A DNA stretch of 64,000 bases from Puccinellia tenuiflora (GCA_012064385.1 QRDG01000132.1:384894-448893); one strand, 5' to 3'. Positions 25,555 to 37,870 are shown, numbered from the stretch's first letter. Notes: a model not told the origin generated them from the letters alone. Numbers and translations are program-made.

Positions 25555-26263
25555 GTACGTAACATGCTTGCAAGTTGTATCTCCCGCCCCGTTGGTTGGT
25601 TGCTCTAGATTGATCCTCTTATTTAATTGTTGCTATAGTTTTATATTTCTTCGAGAAACTAATCAATCATCATGAACATCTAGGACAAATTAAATATCAC
25701 GAAAGTGGAACCAGATTTGTGAATGCGCGCCAACAGGGTCTCATTATTTGGTCTGAAACTACTCGGTGTCCTTTAGCAGAGCCTATGATCATGTGCCACC
25801 TTTTAAGCGGGCACACAGAAGTATCATCCTTTAGTTTCGTTGCTATGATGTTAGGGTTGCACTAAAGAGATCAAGGCGAGAAGTATACACTAATTACTGG
25901 TACATATGGGCCAAAGTAGTTAAAGAATCGTACTGATAAACTCGTTCAAAACTAAAAGATGGTTTTGTGCGATGAGGTGGGGGCATCGGCGACCGACAGT
26001 GCGCTCCGCGTTCTCTGCCTAACCGAAGAGACTAGAAAAAATGATAATTAAGCTCGTCCTTAATAATGCCCAAGTGGTGAAGTGGATGGTCCTTGGCTCT
26101 GAGTCTCTGACTAGAAACTTTGCGGTATGGTACCAGCAGCGAAGGGGAGGGAGGTGGTGGTGGGGCTCGTCATTACGGGCTTTTCCCTGGCAGCACAGCT
26201 CACTCCAGCAGCAGCAGCGGGAGCAGCAGGGGAAAGGAAAGGAGCAGCAGCACCACCTTCGCC

Positions 26264-26923
26264 ATGGCCGAGGAGAAGAAGAAGAAGCACAAGCACAAGG
26301 AGAAGGAGAAGAAGGACAAGGCCGCGACGGGGGAGGCGGCGAGCTTCAAGCCGAGCGCCGACGTGAAGGGCATCCGCTTCGGCGGGCAGTTCATCGTCAA
26401 GTCCTTCACGGTGCGTCGCGCGTCGCCGCTGGAGCTCTTCCGGCTGCTGGACATCCCGCCGTCGTACCTGAGCGAGCTGCAGAGCCTGCCGTTCCCGTCC
26501 ACCACCGCCTACATGCCCACCAGCTTCACCATCCTGGCGCACCAGGCGTGGCACACGCTCACGCTCGGCCTGGGCACCAAGAAGTCCAAGGTGGTGCTCT
26601 TCGTCTTCGAGTCGGAGGCCATGAAGTCCGCCGTGGACCAGCTCTGGCCGGGCGTGATCCCGCTCGGCGACGTCAACAAGAAGCTCATCCGCGGGCTCAC
26701 CGGCAGCGAGATGGCAAGGTTCAAGTTCAGGAAAGGGTGCCTCACCATCTACGTCTACGCCGTGCGCCGGCTGGGCGCCGCCGGCTTCGTGCGCGCCGAC
26801 GACCTCAGGAGGATACTGCAGGCGGTGGTGGAGCTCAAGGACTTCTTGGATCACACCACCATGCTCGCCATGCCCAGCCAGAGGAGCATCACGCTGCAGT
26901 CCCGGACCGCCGTGGCTCAATGA
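26264..26923 (+). CDS. Conserved plant protein of unknown function, lysine-rich N-terminus, intronless
   Basis: It encodes 219 aa, starting at the ATG in gccATGGcc (MAEEKKKKHKHK), a good Kozak context. The longer in-frame extension upstream lacks an ATG and is low-complexity. Residues 4-22 form a highly charged Lys/Glu/His tract. Then comes a compact globular region from about residue 30 to 210, containing GIRFGGQFIVKSFTVRR, TAYMPTSFTILAHQAWHTL and GLGTKKSKVVLFVFESEAM, and ending MPSQRSITLQSRTAVAQ. I recall near-identical uncharacterised proteins across grasses and dicots, single-copy and uncharacterised. There is no signal peptide or membrane segment. A cytosolic or nuclear location is inferred from the lysine-rich tail only. 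The frame is intact with strong third-position G/C, typical of an active grass gene. Confidence 0.85.
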   Translation: MAEEKKKKHKHKEKEKKDKAATGEAASFKPSADVKGIRFGGQFIVKSFTVRRASPLELFRLLDIPPSYLSELQSLPFPSTTAYMPTSFTILAHQAWHTLTLGLGTKKSKVVLFVFESEAMKSAVDQLWPGVIPLGDVNKKLIRGLTGSEMARFKFRKGCLTIYVYAVRRLGAAGFVRADDLRRILQAVVELKDFLDHTTMLAMPSQRSITLQSRTAVAQ

Positions 26924-27775
26924 TTGTGATCCTCCGAGGAGCTCGATCCATTTCTGCAGTGCAGGTACTATTATTGGCTCGCGATTAATCTGCAAAGAAT
27001 TCTTGATTCTTTTCGGTTGAATTAGTTTGTTCACTGTCGGTGTTTCCCTCCTCTTCCTCTGCCGGGGAGCTGTATAGATCTCTATATATGTTGAGCAAAA
27101 TCTTTCAGCAAATTAAGCATAGATCTTCCCAAAAAGGAACATTTTCACACAGGAAGATTACACTTTTAGTATACTCGATCCTGCCCCTGAAATAATCCTT
27201 CGTTAGTGAAGCCTTCGTCTGTCCTGTCACATTTTCGTGTAGCATTGTACAGCACTTGTTGCTACAGTCGTTGAACTGTACAGTATTTTTTGGAAATTGC
27301 TGTGTTGCTCCGTGCACTCATTGTCTCACAGAATTACAATGGAAAAATATGTATGGATTGCGAACTACGGATTGCTTCCTTCCCTCTTTCTTTCCGAGTA
27401 CTCTGTTACTGGAGATTGGAGTTTATCCAGAATTCCGCATTCCAGAGAGGAAAGTGAGCGGTACAGAATCTGGGAGAAAGTGGGCGATGTTATCTGTTTA
27501 CGTGCGAGTGCGATGTAACCATCTCATTCTCATGTACTAGTATTGGTAGGTAGTGAAGAAGAATATATGCTCCCCTCTGATTTCACTTATTACTCGTCTG
27601 GAGTGAGACTGCAGTGCTCTGCTTCGTGTCCACATGTGGTGCTGACCAAGGCAAATTCAGACCCTAGTCCTATTTGGACCGGAACAAAGGTACTCTGCAT
27701 GAATGCATGCAGCAACAACAAAAAGATCAGAGTCCTAGGGGGAGTAAGGATTAAGTGTGCATTCTTTTCCCCTCG
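26924..27775. other. 3' flank of the conserved gene, no further gene
   Basis: Contains the presumed 3' UTR. Short open frames at 27105-27540 carry no domain signal. Confidence 0.5.
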
Positions 27776-28579
27776 CTACAGTAGAGAGGAGGCGATTAGG
27801 AGGCTACCGCACAGTTCCGGGTCTCGCCGGTGAATCTGCTGCTCCCCTCTGCCTCCGGTCGCCGTTCCGGCGCTGTGAGGTGGGGGGGGGAGCTCCGGAG
27901 GGTGCCGTGCGTGTATAGTATAGGTTCTAGGTGTGTGTGTGGTCTCCTGTCGGCATCGAGACGGCGGTGTTAGGGTTTGAGTCCTCCCCCTCTGTTCCCC
28001 GTTCCGGCGGTGTCGCCGGGGAGGTCGTGGAGGTTCTTCGTTGGGCGCGCTCTTCCATCTCTGCTTCTCTGGCCGGCCGTGGTGGCGTGGAGAGAAGTGG
28101 ATGGACGGGGGTGTTCCGTTTTTGGTGGTGGTGTTGCTGGTGGTGTTCTTCCTCGGTGTCTCTGCTCTGGCCGGCCTTGGTAGCGAGGGGAGCGGTGGAT
28201 GCTGGAGGTCGGGTGCTGACGGCGGTTGGCTTGGGCGATGCTGCGTCGGCGGGAAGATGGGTGGAGCCGGGGAGTTCGTGCTGTGGCCGTGTCCGTTCAT
28301 CGTCTCCAGATTCCGTCGCTCGGCGGCGGATGGATGTTGCGGCCGTCTACAACGTGTGGTGGCGCCTCCTCCCCGGCGGCATGTGGTACGGCGTCGCCGG
28401 CGACGTCTAGGTGTCTTGGGAGCGTGGTGGTGGATCTGATTGCGTTTCTTCCAGGTTGGTCAGGGTGCTTTGTGCAAGTTGCAGGGTCCTTTTGTAATTT
28501 CTTTTCTTTCTTGGACTGTATTGTAATTTGTACTGAGTATTCTGAATATATGGATCGGATCCTTTACTCAAAAAAAAAA
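27776..28579 (+). mobile_element. Non-LTR retroposon copy (LINE/SINE-like) with A10 tail
   Basis: GC-rich non-coding body, then ...ttgtaatttgtactgagtattctgaatatatgg...cctttactc followed by A10 at 28570-28579. This 3' end is a familiar grass retroposon ending (recalled). I could not find a convincing target duplication, so the 5' limit is approximate. Overlapping open frames on both strands are composition artefacts. Confidence 0.5.
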
Positions 28580-28828
28580 GAACAATTGTTCTACAGTTTC
28601 TGACCAGGAGTTCGGAGCCGTGGATGGATCATCAGTTCCACTAGGGAAATACTCCTAAATACTACACCCGGGAGGACAGATGCATGTGTGTCATCATGAT
28701 GATCATGTGGCAGTTAAAGTTTGTTGGGCATGCAGGACACTGAACAGTTCAGTGACACGATCGGTATTTAAGTTGTTGAGCGATGAGCTGCACTGCATGG
28801 GCCACCCACGATGCCCTAAAATCATTAA

Positions 28829-29677
28829 GCGTGTGTTTGGTTCCGGACCTAACGTGGGATGGAATGGGATGGTCGCTTTTTTAGACATGTTTGGTTACGA
28901 ACCTACTTGAGTCGTTCAGCCCACATGAGAGGATATTCGTTTCAGATGCTGTATCAAATGGTTTCTCCAAAACGGCCGAACCATTCGGCCCACGTTTTCT
29001 AATCACCTCTCAATCTCCTAATCCTTCTTCCACGCGCTCGAGCCTAGAAGCAATGGCTCGTCCCAGTCGCCATCGGAGCCGGCCGTGTCCGTCGTAGATC
29101 TCCACCGCCGCCCATAGGCCACGGCCGCCACCGGCCGCCGGCCGTCGGGCTCGTCTTGGATCTCCACCGCCGCCAACAGGCCACGGCCGCCGCCGTGCTC
29201 GTCGTGGATCTCCACTGCCACCGGACGCCGTGCTCGTCGTGGATCTCCACCGCTGCCCACAGGCCATGGCCGACGCCACCAAGTTTGTGGGTGCCACCGC
29301 AAAAGGCCGCTGCTCTGGCGCGGTGGATCCAAGTCGCTCGATTGGCCTACGGCGTTGACGTCTGCTCGATTTCCTGGCCAACGGAGCTGACCTCTGCTCG
29401 ATCTTCTCCTTGACATGGCGCTGCTCCACTCTCGCCTGCTCAATACCAGCACCAATCCCCCTGTCTCGTCTGATAACCAATTTCCTTTTATATAAGCTAA
29501 TTGTAATTTAACTAGTTAATCAACTGTTATTAGATATTATAATCTAAACACATCTCATCCATCCCAAAAATCGTTGGAACCAAACAAGATGCAGAATCAT
29601 TCGAATCTGCACCGTCCCACCCACCAAATCTTGACCATCCCATTCCATACACATTGGACCAGGAACCAAACACACGC
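28829..29677. mobile_element. TIR transposon (Tourist/PIF-like MITE), ~849 bp
   Basis: Inverted ends are GCGTGTGTTTGGTTCC at 28829 and GGAACCAAACACACGC ending 29677. The inverted match continues inwards, GGGATGGAATGGGATGGTC against GACCATCCCATTCCA. It is flanked by TAA (28826-28828) and TTA (29678-29680), so the TSD is not a clean direct repeat. The interior from about 29000 to 29480 is GC-rich with ~60-bp imperfect repeats (gtggatctccaccgccgcc) and no domain. The superfamily call is from TIR style only. Confidence 0.65.
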
Positions 29678-30352
29678 TTACAGCCACCTAGCTATGCATC
29701 TCTGGATGCATGGATCCCTTCTCAAGCCCTTGATCCCCTTGCCTCACAGACAACACATCTACTGTGGTCTACGGTGCGGTGCAGTCCACCGTCATGTGTG
29801 GAGCAGTGGAGGTAGTATTCCGATCCATCCCAAAATAATTTAAATAATTCTTTCGCATGTATCTAGACGTGTTTTAGTGTTTTAGTGTTTTAGTGTGTAA
29901 GTTCACTCATTTTAGTTTATATGCGGACTACATTGACGTAATGAAAATGGTGGTAACGGGTGGTGGATTTCCTGTCGGGCTTAAAGTAATACTTGACTAG
30001 GTTGTCTCACCGTCCTGACTTGACATCACATATGGTAACGAACTATGGTGAAACAGAAGGAGGAAGGAAGGAAAGGAGGCGGGAGGATTGGTAGGGCCAA
30101 AGAAGTAATGATGTAAGTAGCATGGAGCGATCAAAATTACAAGAAAGAAATATGCGAACAAGGAGGGAAGCAATGTCACCCACTCACATAGAATATAAAC
30201 AAATCGGCTAGTGGTGCTATCTTAGCAATGACACGGAGAATGATTGTTGAGCGGGGAATAGTAACAAACAAGAAAACGATCTTTGATTCTCTTGCGAGAA
30301 AGAGATAATCTCTTAGTAAAGAAAAAGGTGTGTCATCTTTCAGAAATTCATA
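29678..30352. other. AT-rich intergenic, no gene
   Basis: Includes a short ttttagtg triplication at about 29873-29896. Nothing else stands out. Confidence 0.5.
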
Positions 30353-30717
30353 GTAGCTCCCGAGCTCACATGCTCCTGTTCGGTTTACAAAATATGAAAA
30401 AATAATAAAATATTTCAAAAATTCGGAAAATAATTTTCAACAAATTTTCGACACAGTGCAAATTTTTGTGATGAAATAAAAAATTTGTGGCGTGTGCAAA
30501 CATAACAAAATCAGTGGCCGAAATGGGATTTCAAAAAAATTAGAGCACTTATTTTGTTATTTTTGTACGGGCCACCACAAATGTAATTTCATCACAAAAT
30601 TTTGCACGTATATCCAGATTGTGTATATGTTTGTTCAAAAAAATCAGATATTTTTTATATGTTTAACTATTTATTTTACATATTTAATTGGCCAGAAGCA
30701 TGTGACCTCTGGAGCCA
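30353..30717. mobile_element. Foldback MITE (~365 bp)
   Basis: The left end GCTCCcGAGcTCACATGCTcCTG is the imperfect inverse of the right end CAGAAGCATGTGACCTCTGGAGC. Inside, GTGCAAATTTTTGTGATGAAAT (30456-30477) is inverted at 30586-30607 with one mismatch, so most of the element could form one stem. It is related to the element at 35631-36016. Confidence 0.65.
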
Positions 30718-31079
30718 AAATGTCTCCCAGTCATGTTTCTCCAATATGCGAGATCTGTTGTCTTAATCATAAGTTTTTTATGGTGTGCTTAGGTACATCC
30801 CTTTTGAACAAATCAAACTTAGATCGTTAATCTCCACTAATATAAAAGACAGAGAGGGGGGTATGACACAATACATCTGGACCATCTAACACGCATCCAA
30901 CGTCCCAGGACGTCCCGGTGATGAGCACCTCATCACATCACACGCATGCTCACGCCCGAAAAAAAAAACTGCGCCGCGCTCCCCCAAGCCCACGACCGCC
31001 CAAATCGCACTAACGACAACCGCCCACCTCTCCACAATCCCCCGAACCCGTCTCTCCGACGGCCGTTGCCGAGAGCACC

Positions 31080-31490
31080 GCGACGCATCCTCGCCGCCCT
31101 AGCCATCGAGGTCGCCGTCGCCTCCGAGCTCGCCTGCCGCCTCCGAGCTCGGCCGTCGTCACATCCCACACCCTTGAGCGCGCGATGCGTTCTCGCCTCG
31201 CCGCCGCCTCCGAGCTTGCCCGCAGCCCACGAGCTCGGACGCTGCTGCGCCCATGCCCTCACTTCCGAGTTCGACGTTGCTGCCTCTGAGCTCACCCGCA
31301 GGCCACGAGCTCGGACGCCGTTGTGCCCACGCCCTCCCTTCCGAGTTCGCCGCCTCCGAGCTCGCCCGCAGCCCACAAGCTCGGATGCCGCTGCGGCCAT
31401 GCCCTCGCTTCCGAGTTTGCTGCCGCCGCCTCCGAGCTCACCCTCGCCTCCGAGTTCGTCGCCGTGGCCTCTGAGCTCACCCGCATCTGA
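31080..31490. repeat. Imperfect short repeats inside the Helitron
   Basis: Degenerate copies of gcctccgagctcgcccgcagcccacgagctcg recur at spacings of roughly 60 to 70 bases. The long open frames here on both strands are artefacts of this repeat. Confidence 0.65.
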
Positions 31491-33649
31491 ACGCCATGTC
31501 TCCCATGCCCACGCCCCCAGCGCTGTGACGCGCCTCTCCCACGCTCACGCCCCAGAGCACCGCGCCGCGCCTCTCCCGCTCCTCTGTTGTAATCGTGTTG
31601 GAATCGATCTGCTGCACGAAGGTACTCTGCGCTATGTGATGCATATTTTTACTACCAAATTTGCATAGTGAATCAATGAACCAGTGAAGAATTCTGGGCT
31701 TTACCACTACCTGTCACCAGATGACATAATTTTCCTTTAGCTATCATGGGGATTTCATGTCTCCCATAGCAGACGAGAAGCTTTTGTCAGTTAATTACTG
31801 AATGTAACATTGATATAGATTTGTCTTCCTAATTTTCAATCACAACAACATATAGCAACTTGAAGACAAATACACCTAGATGCTAGGTAAGAAAGCTTAT
31901 CAGCTAAATTGCAGACCGATGATTTCAGATCAAACTATATCAGAAAACAATCTTCCTCCATTATCTATATCAGCAAGCTAGCTAGATATGTAAATTCCTT
32001 GTAACAAACCAAGCAGCAACAAGCTATCTATCATTGAGAAAAAAGTTAGCTAGCTAGCATCAGTACCAATAGTTTGAAACATTCATACATTTCATTTTGC
32101 TTGGTCATTGTGACAACAGGCGACTTGTTTAGGAGGCTATGCTTATTGTCTATAGAAAAGCTGAGGTGATTTTTTTTACAGTTTATTCTATTTCATAGAT
32201 TTTTTCGAAGCAATATCTATAGAATAATCTTTCTAGAAATTTCTGAAGTTAGAGAGTTTGCTTTGTTTGAATTCCCCTTTGTGTTTTAGCATCAAACAGG
32301 GACAGAAGCATTTGTAGATTTCATCCCCTGGGGGTGCTTAAGATCACACTTCTTCTGCAGAAGTAAAAAAAGGAATTAACAATCTGGTTATGATCTATGG
32401 TATTAAGCTGAACAAGAACCCGCTGAAACAAAAATCTGTGCACATGTGCATCAAGAAAGATAGAAAAAATGCATCAGATCGTCTTCCTATACCAACCCAA
32501 CAACTGAATATGTTGCCAAAACCAGCATGGTTCATCTAAGTCATACTATGCTACTAATTCCAGTAAGAACTAATTGCATCCTAGAATGTATGCATTCATT
32601 TTTTTTTAATTGCCCAATAGTATCTCAACAAATACCATAGTTCTTTTTTAAGTCACTTTCCTTAAAGAACATGCACCAGTATAATTCAAATATTCTCCAA
32701 CCATGTCACAAATAAACTCTACTTGACAAAACCATAAACCACTCATTTCTTGTACTATCCGTGTTATAATTTTCCCCTTAGTTCCTATTTACTTGATAAT
32801 TAACAAAACGAGTTTGGATTGGAAGTTTCGTTTAGCCCATGAAGTAAAGTTCTGTTTAGATTATATGCGACATGCACATAACTCATCACCAGTTGAGTGA
32901 CATATTGTCACTTGTGCCACATTTTTAGAATTCCAACAGAAGACTTAAGGATAAGTCACAACAAGCATCAAGAAAAATATGCCTAATTGATCAATATTTG
33001 ATTGCTATTGAAGGTACGTATTTCTGGGATTTTTCTCTTCCGTTTTTCTTGTGGGAAGCACTTTTTATGAACCGATGTGAGTTTTGTGAAATATATTCTT
33101 TGTTCCTTTTTTCTTGTCATTATTAGTGCAAACCTTACTCCTGCAAGCATGATACAAAACAGAGCCTAACATTTCATTTTTGCTATTGTTATGTGTTGTC
33201 TGAATGTTGCAGCATGAATTTTGTAGAATTTGTAGATTTACCTTTTCCGCTGTGAGCAAGCTTTGTAGAATTTTGTAGGTTTATGACTGGATTGTGTATT
33301 GGAAAATGCCATCTGTTTCATTGTACACACAGTCTAGCCGCACCCAATTGCATGGTCAGTTTCCTCCGGCCCCTTCCTTGTTGCCGTCATACCCTGCTCC
33401 TCCCTGTCTTTTGCAGTGACTCCGCTGCCGTGCACCCCGCTCACGCCGTCGTTGCTAGACCCTCATTCTGCCTCGCTGCTGCACCTACGCATTGCCTGAC
33501 TGAAAAAGTACCCACGTGGTTGGCCTCACCGTCATCAAGCGAGTCACCTAACCAAATCGATGCCACCAATTCAAAGTTGAGAACGCAAAGGGCATTAGCA
33601 TAGCTGAGATGGCAGCAATTCTCTTGAAGTAAATACCTACGCTAACTGA

Positions 33650-33802
33650 AAGGTAACTGAACCCTTGTTGGTTGTCGAGGTGGTAGTTCCGGGCAATACT
33701 CTACAACCTCATTTACAAAGTGAAGATGATGCAAAAGAAGTCGTTGGTGATCCTATTGGTCCTGCTAACAGCAATGGATCAGCAGATGATGAAAAAGTCT
33801 AA
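33650..33802 (+). pseudogene. Possible captured exon piece within the Helitron
   Basis: One frame stays open for about 50 codons, with protein-like content (EPLLVVEVVVPGNTLQPHL, then an acidic SEDDAKEVVGDPIG stretch) to a TAA at 33800. Similar short open segments lie at about 34315-34402 and 34495-34640. Helitrons often carry host exon fragments. I cannot name the source gene. Confidence 0.3.
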
Positions 33803-35630
33803 ACTGTTTGAAATAAATGGGTCGGTCAGAGAAAAAAAACAATTATGCAAAGGCTAGGGTATCTGATGTTGAAGATATGTGTGAACCAGTGCAATATTTG
33901 CACCAATGAATATCCCAGGAGATGGTCCTTCCATTAAAAATAAAACTAACTGGTTGGCAATAAGATGAAACTGTCATGATTGGAGAGACATAAAACAAGT
34001 CTCAGGAACATGTTGCAGTTTAGGTTTGTTCAGGTTTATCCCTTACTGAATTTAGCATAGGAAATTCTGAGCTTTGATTTGTATTTTTTTACTTTAATAG
34101 CCATACAATATCACACCTTTTTTTATTTCTAGAAAAAAAATTGAGCCAGGTAATTTTTATGATAGAACACTTGTGGTATCAGCTGAGGAGTTGTGGAGAA
34201 GCACCGAAGGGATTTTCTACTTCTGTTGGTTGCGTCCTTCAAGTGTTTAGATTTTTTTATGATGTTTGGTACATCCTCTATTGTTACTTATGACAAGGTG
34301 TGCTGCAGGTCGTTGCCACACCCACCGAGCACCAGACCTCACCACCAACTGACCTGCGCATCATCTCTGATTCCTTTGGGAGTACAAGTGCAGTGCCTGG
34401 TAAGTGACATGCACTTCTTATTAGTGGAGGTAACTCGCTACCATGCTTGCACTGAATTTTTATTGATTTCCCATAGTACTAACCTGCAGATATAGGTTGT
34501 TGATGATCTGATTATTTTTCAAGTCACAAGTTGTAAATCTAACCTCAACCCATTATTGCAAACTGAGAAACGGTTTACAAGTCCCGGTGATGTCAAGCCA
34601 GCAACAGAACTTTGTTCATTTCATGGGTTCTGTTACAGAACTTTTAGGGTTTACCCTTCTCAGTTCGCTCGCGATTATGAAATTTGCTGAAATGTTATAC
34701 AGATCTTCTCTTGATCAATATGTAAATTTACTCTGCGACATCTGAAAGCGATGTATCTTGAGAAATGTCTTGACGTTGCCATTTTTATTAGACATCCTGC
34801 TCAATTACTGATTTTTCTGAAAGCGATGTATCTGAAAGCGATGTTGTACTGATTTTTCTGAAAATTTTAATCTATGGACACATGTGCTCAAAATTAAGTG
34901 GGGAATTCGTTGAAACCCTTTTCTGCTTCAAGTACAGATAGTACGGGTAAGTCTGGCATTCAGGTTTACATGTAAAGACTGAATCTTTGTATTAGATTGC
35001 ATGTTTAAGACTGAATCTTGTTGTCTGGTACTTGTGGTGAGAATAAGCATGCGGAAAATACACCCAAATTATAGATTAATTTGGTATATTTCCATAGCTT
35101 AGCATGTGAATGTGAGTTATATGTACCATATTTTTTACCGGTCGTGACTTAGAACAATCTTGCACTATGTAATGTATCAGAGTGAATTATTGTTTGGTTA
35201 CATTGCAGACAAACATCCATACTGTGCATTTTTGGTTGTGACTAAAATCAGTATTGCATTATGTAAGTCTTTGCTAGCATTAGCTATTAACATAGAATTA
35301 TCTTGCATCTCTGGAGACTCCATTCTTGGTACTTTTAGTCAGTGCATGGGAAGCTTGCCAAAAAAATAAAAGGCTTAAATTTTAAATTCTGTCCAACAAC
35401 AAAATATGTATTGGCAATCAATATTTATCTCGTAAGATTACGCGTGCATTGCACGTGCACAATTACTAGTTAGACCATAACACAAACTGAAGAGTTAAAC
35501 GCACCTTCGGTCTATGAAGTTGTCGCGGGGTGCACATTGGTCACGTACTCAGAAAATATAACAAAATTGTCATCAAGTTATGGATATTTGCTCCGCTCGC
35601 TCTAAGTATCATGTAAGGTTTTGGAAAATC

Positions 35631-36016
35631 CATTTTGGGACATGGGTGCATGTGCTCTTGTTATTGGAAAAAACCGAAAAGTCAAAAATTCCGAGCAAAG
35701 ATTTGAAGCGTACAACTTGACATTCTACGTACGCACGTCAAGTTTGGTGAAATTTCTAACATTTTTTTATGGCATGTGTAAAAAAACTAAAAATGACAAA
35801 AAATAAACATCTCGTGAAAAATCTTTTTAGCACCGAATTTTATAATATTTTTACACATGACATAAAAATATCGGTTTTTCCCAAAACGACTATATAAGCA
35901 CATAGAATGACGAGATTTACGCACGAATTTTTGTCGGAATTTTTCGATGTTACGAAACGAGTTTAGAACACATTTTAAACACCGGGAGCAGAGCATATGC
36001 TTCTCGGTGCCAAAAC
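35631..36016. mobile_element. Foldback MITE (~386 bp)
   Basis: The left end CATTTTGGGACATGGGTGCA and the right end, read inverted (GTTTTGGCACCGAGAAGCAT), align with the core GCATRTGCTCTtG. Internal sequence tttatggcatgtgtaaaa is mirrored by tttttacacatgacataaa. It is the same foldback style as 30353-30717. Confidence 0.6.
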
Positions 36017-37644
36017 GCTATCCCGTTAAATTTTAATCTACATCGTTGAGTTGCATCGAAAGCCGGATTTTTTTGTATGAAGTAATTTTAGAAAGTAGCG
36101 AGCATTAATTGCTAGAAATAACACTAAGAAATAACCCTGCATGTTTATTGTTCTCTAAATGACGTGAAATATGCTATACATACCATCTTTATTAATGTAC
36201 ATGCCGTTGCTCCTCAGTACTGTACCGACGTGGCCATGTTTGGCCGAGCAAGGAAGTAAACACGAGATGGGCACGCTGCCCGGCTCGTTTCTAACACGCT
36301 TGCTGCGATAAAACAAGAAGCGAGCAAGAACGTGGGGGACAAGACCAGAATGGTCGATCTCGTCTTCAAACCGTGTCCATCACCGGGACCCGAACTGAGC
36401 TGCCGATCGAAACAAGCAGGTGCTGGATGGTCGACGTATTTATGTGTGCGTCATGTGGCGGGCACCTTGGTTTGGCGCGTCCTCCGTCGCCGCATGTTCC
36501 AGTTCTGATCTTTGCCTGAAGAATTGTCCGCGGAACAGCAACTAGCTTTGGATTTTGACACGATACCGTGCGTGGTTAACCGCTGAAGTTTTTTTTTTTT
36601 TTTTTGCTCTAGGGCTGTATGCTCTCGGGATGACAGTAAAATCGAAATAAATAAAACATAAAATCTGAAAAATATTTTATTACTTGTTTTGTTTATATGT
36701 TAGCGTTGTCTGCGCTCTTGAGAATTTTCATGCAAAAAAAAAAAAAAAGCGTTGTCTGCGCTCTTGAGAATTTCCATGCAAAAAAAAAAGTTCAATGCTC
36801 TGAACAAGCTACAAAATTAGAAAACTGCAGACAATCAAAAGGCTCAAACATGTACTACTACATTACTAAGCTTTTCCGTATTTTCTTTACGCTCATTTTT
36901 TTTTTTTTGGCATGCAGGAGCATATGCTCCAAGCAGCCGAGTTGTATATCCATGATCTTTTTCCTTCATATAAAGACTAGCTGATTACCTAAGTGATTTC
37001 AAATTGAGAACACAAGATTGACTTCACAAGATCTGGCTTCTAACTCGAGTACTCACAAGATTGAACATCAAAAGAAGAATCAGTGAAGGGCAAAGACGAG
37101 GGTGGATGTGTATCGGAACGGGAACCAAATTACCTTTCAGGCTTTATTGGTCGCCTTTTTTTACTTGCTCCCTAGCTTTCACTTTCGTCTAAAAAGATAT
37201 TGGTTGGATTTTGCGCTGACAGTTGACTAGGTTTTTTTCCCGTGGGGAGACAGCTGACTACACTACGAACAACCCGTTGGATGAAAGTATGAAACATAGT
37301 GCGTACAACAAAAATGTCCACCATGCCCAAAAACAGTGCGGAGAAGAACTTTTTAGCCAGTCAAGTTGGGCGCCTCAAAATAAAAAAGAACACATCAAGC
37401 ACCGCATAATTGCTAAAAGGGAAAATTAAGCACCACACTGATTAAATATAAGGGGGGCGTCTACAAAATCACTAATACATTAATTTTGTCACATCTCAAA
37501 CTTAGAAAAGAGGGATTACTTTTTGCATTTAAAAAGGAAAAGAGAGTAAACAAATCACATGCATTTTTACAGGGGTTTAATTATCAGACTCCGTGAGATA
37601 ACCTAGCAATTACAAAAATAAATAAAAAGTAACTAGGTAATGCT
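36017..37644. other. Intergenic, AT-rich, no gene
   Basis: Contains a two-copy ~47-bp duplication (gcgttgtctgcgctcttgag followed by A-runs) at about 36703-36790. A weak third foldback-like pair lies at about 36600 and 36930. No supported frame. Confidence 0.5.
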
Positions 37645-37870
37645 CACTAGTAGAGAACGCATCATTAGTCCCGGGTCGTGAGGGCCTCTAGTCCCGGATC
37701 TGCACCCAGGACTGCGGAAGCGGGACTAGAGCCCCCCCCCCCCCCCCCCCCCCCCCTCTAATCCTGGTTGTCCACGAACCGGGATAAGAGGCCCTCCCAC
37801 GTGGCCACGGAGGAGCCCGCGGGGCTAGAGACCTTTAGTCCCGGTTCGTAACACGAACTGGGACTAACTT
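37645..37870. repeat. Left TIR and subterminal repeats of the CACTA element
   Basis: Copies of (t)agtcccggttcg and its inverse occur at about 37667, 37690, 37777 and 37837. A 25-base C run interrupts them at 37732-37756. Confidence 0.8.

Larger units (their letters stand above)
30831..35469 (+). mobile_element. Non-autonomous Helitron, ~4.64 kb
   Basis: The 5' end is TCTCCACTAATATAAAAG, preceded by A (30830). The 3' end is CTAG at 35466-35469, followed by T, so it sits at an A|T dinucleotide as Helitrons do. Ten bases before CTAG is the expected short hairpin, CGTGC-ATT-GCACG at 35443-35455. There is no Rep/helicase frame, so the element is non-autonomous. Internal content is GC-rich repeats of gcctccgagctcgcccgcagcc at about 31080-31490, then AT-rich DNA with short open segments that may be captured exon pieces. 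Confidence 0.82.

Noticed and set aside
26041..26263. N-terminal extension of the 26264 gene and the 315-codon frame in another register
   Set aside because: The extension has no ATG in frame and is low-complexity. The 315-codon frame is Arg/His-rich, a shadow of the real CDS.
27776..28439. Several overlapping long frames on both strands
   Set aside because: They lie in a GC-rich retroposon body with a poly-A tail. No domain signal.
30933..31668. 155- and 240-codon frames in the Helitron
   Set aside because: Generated by imperfect short repeats. No conserved protein pattern.
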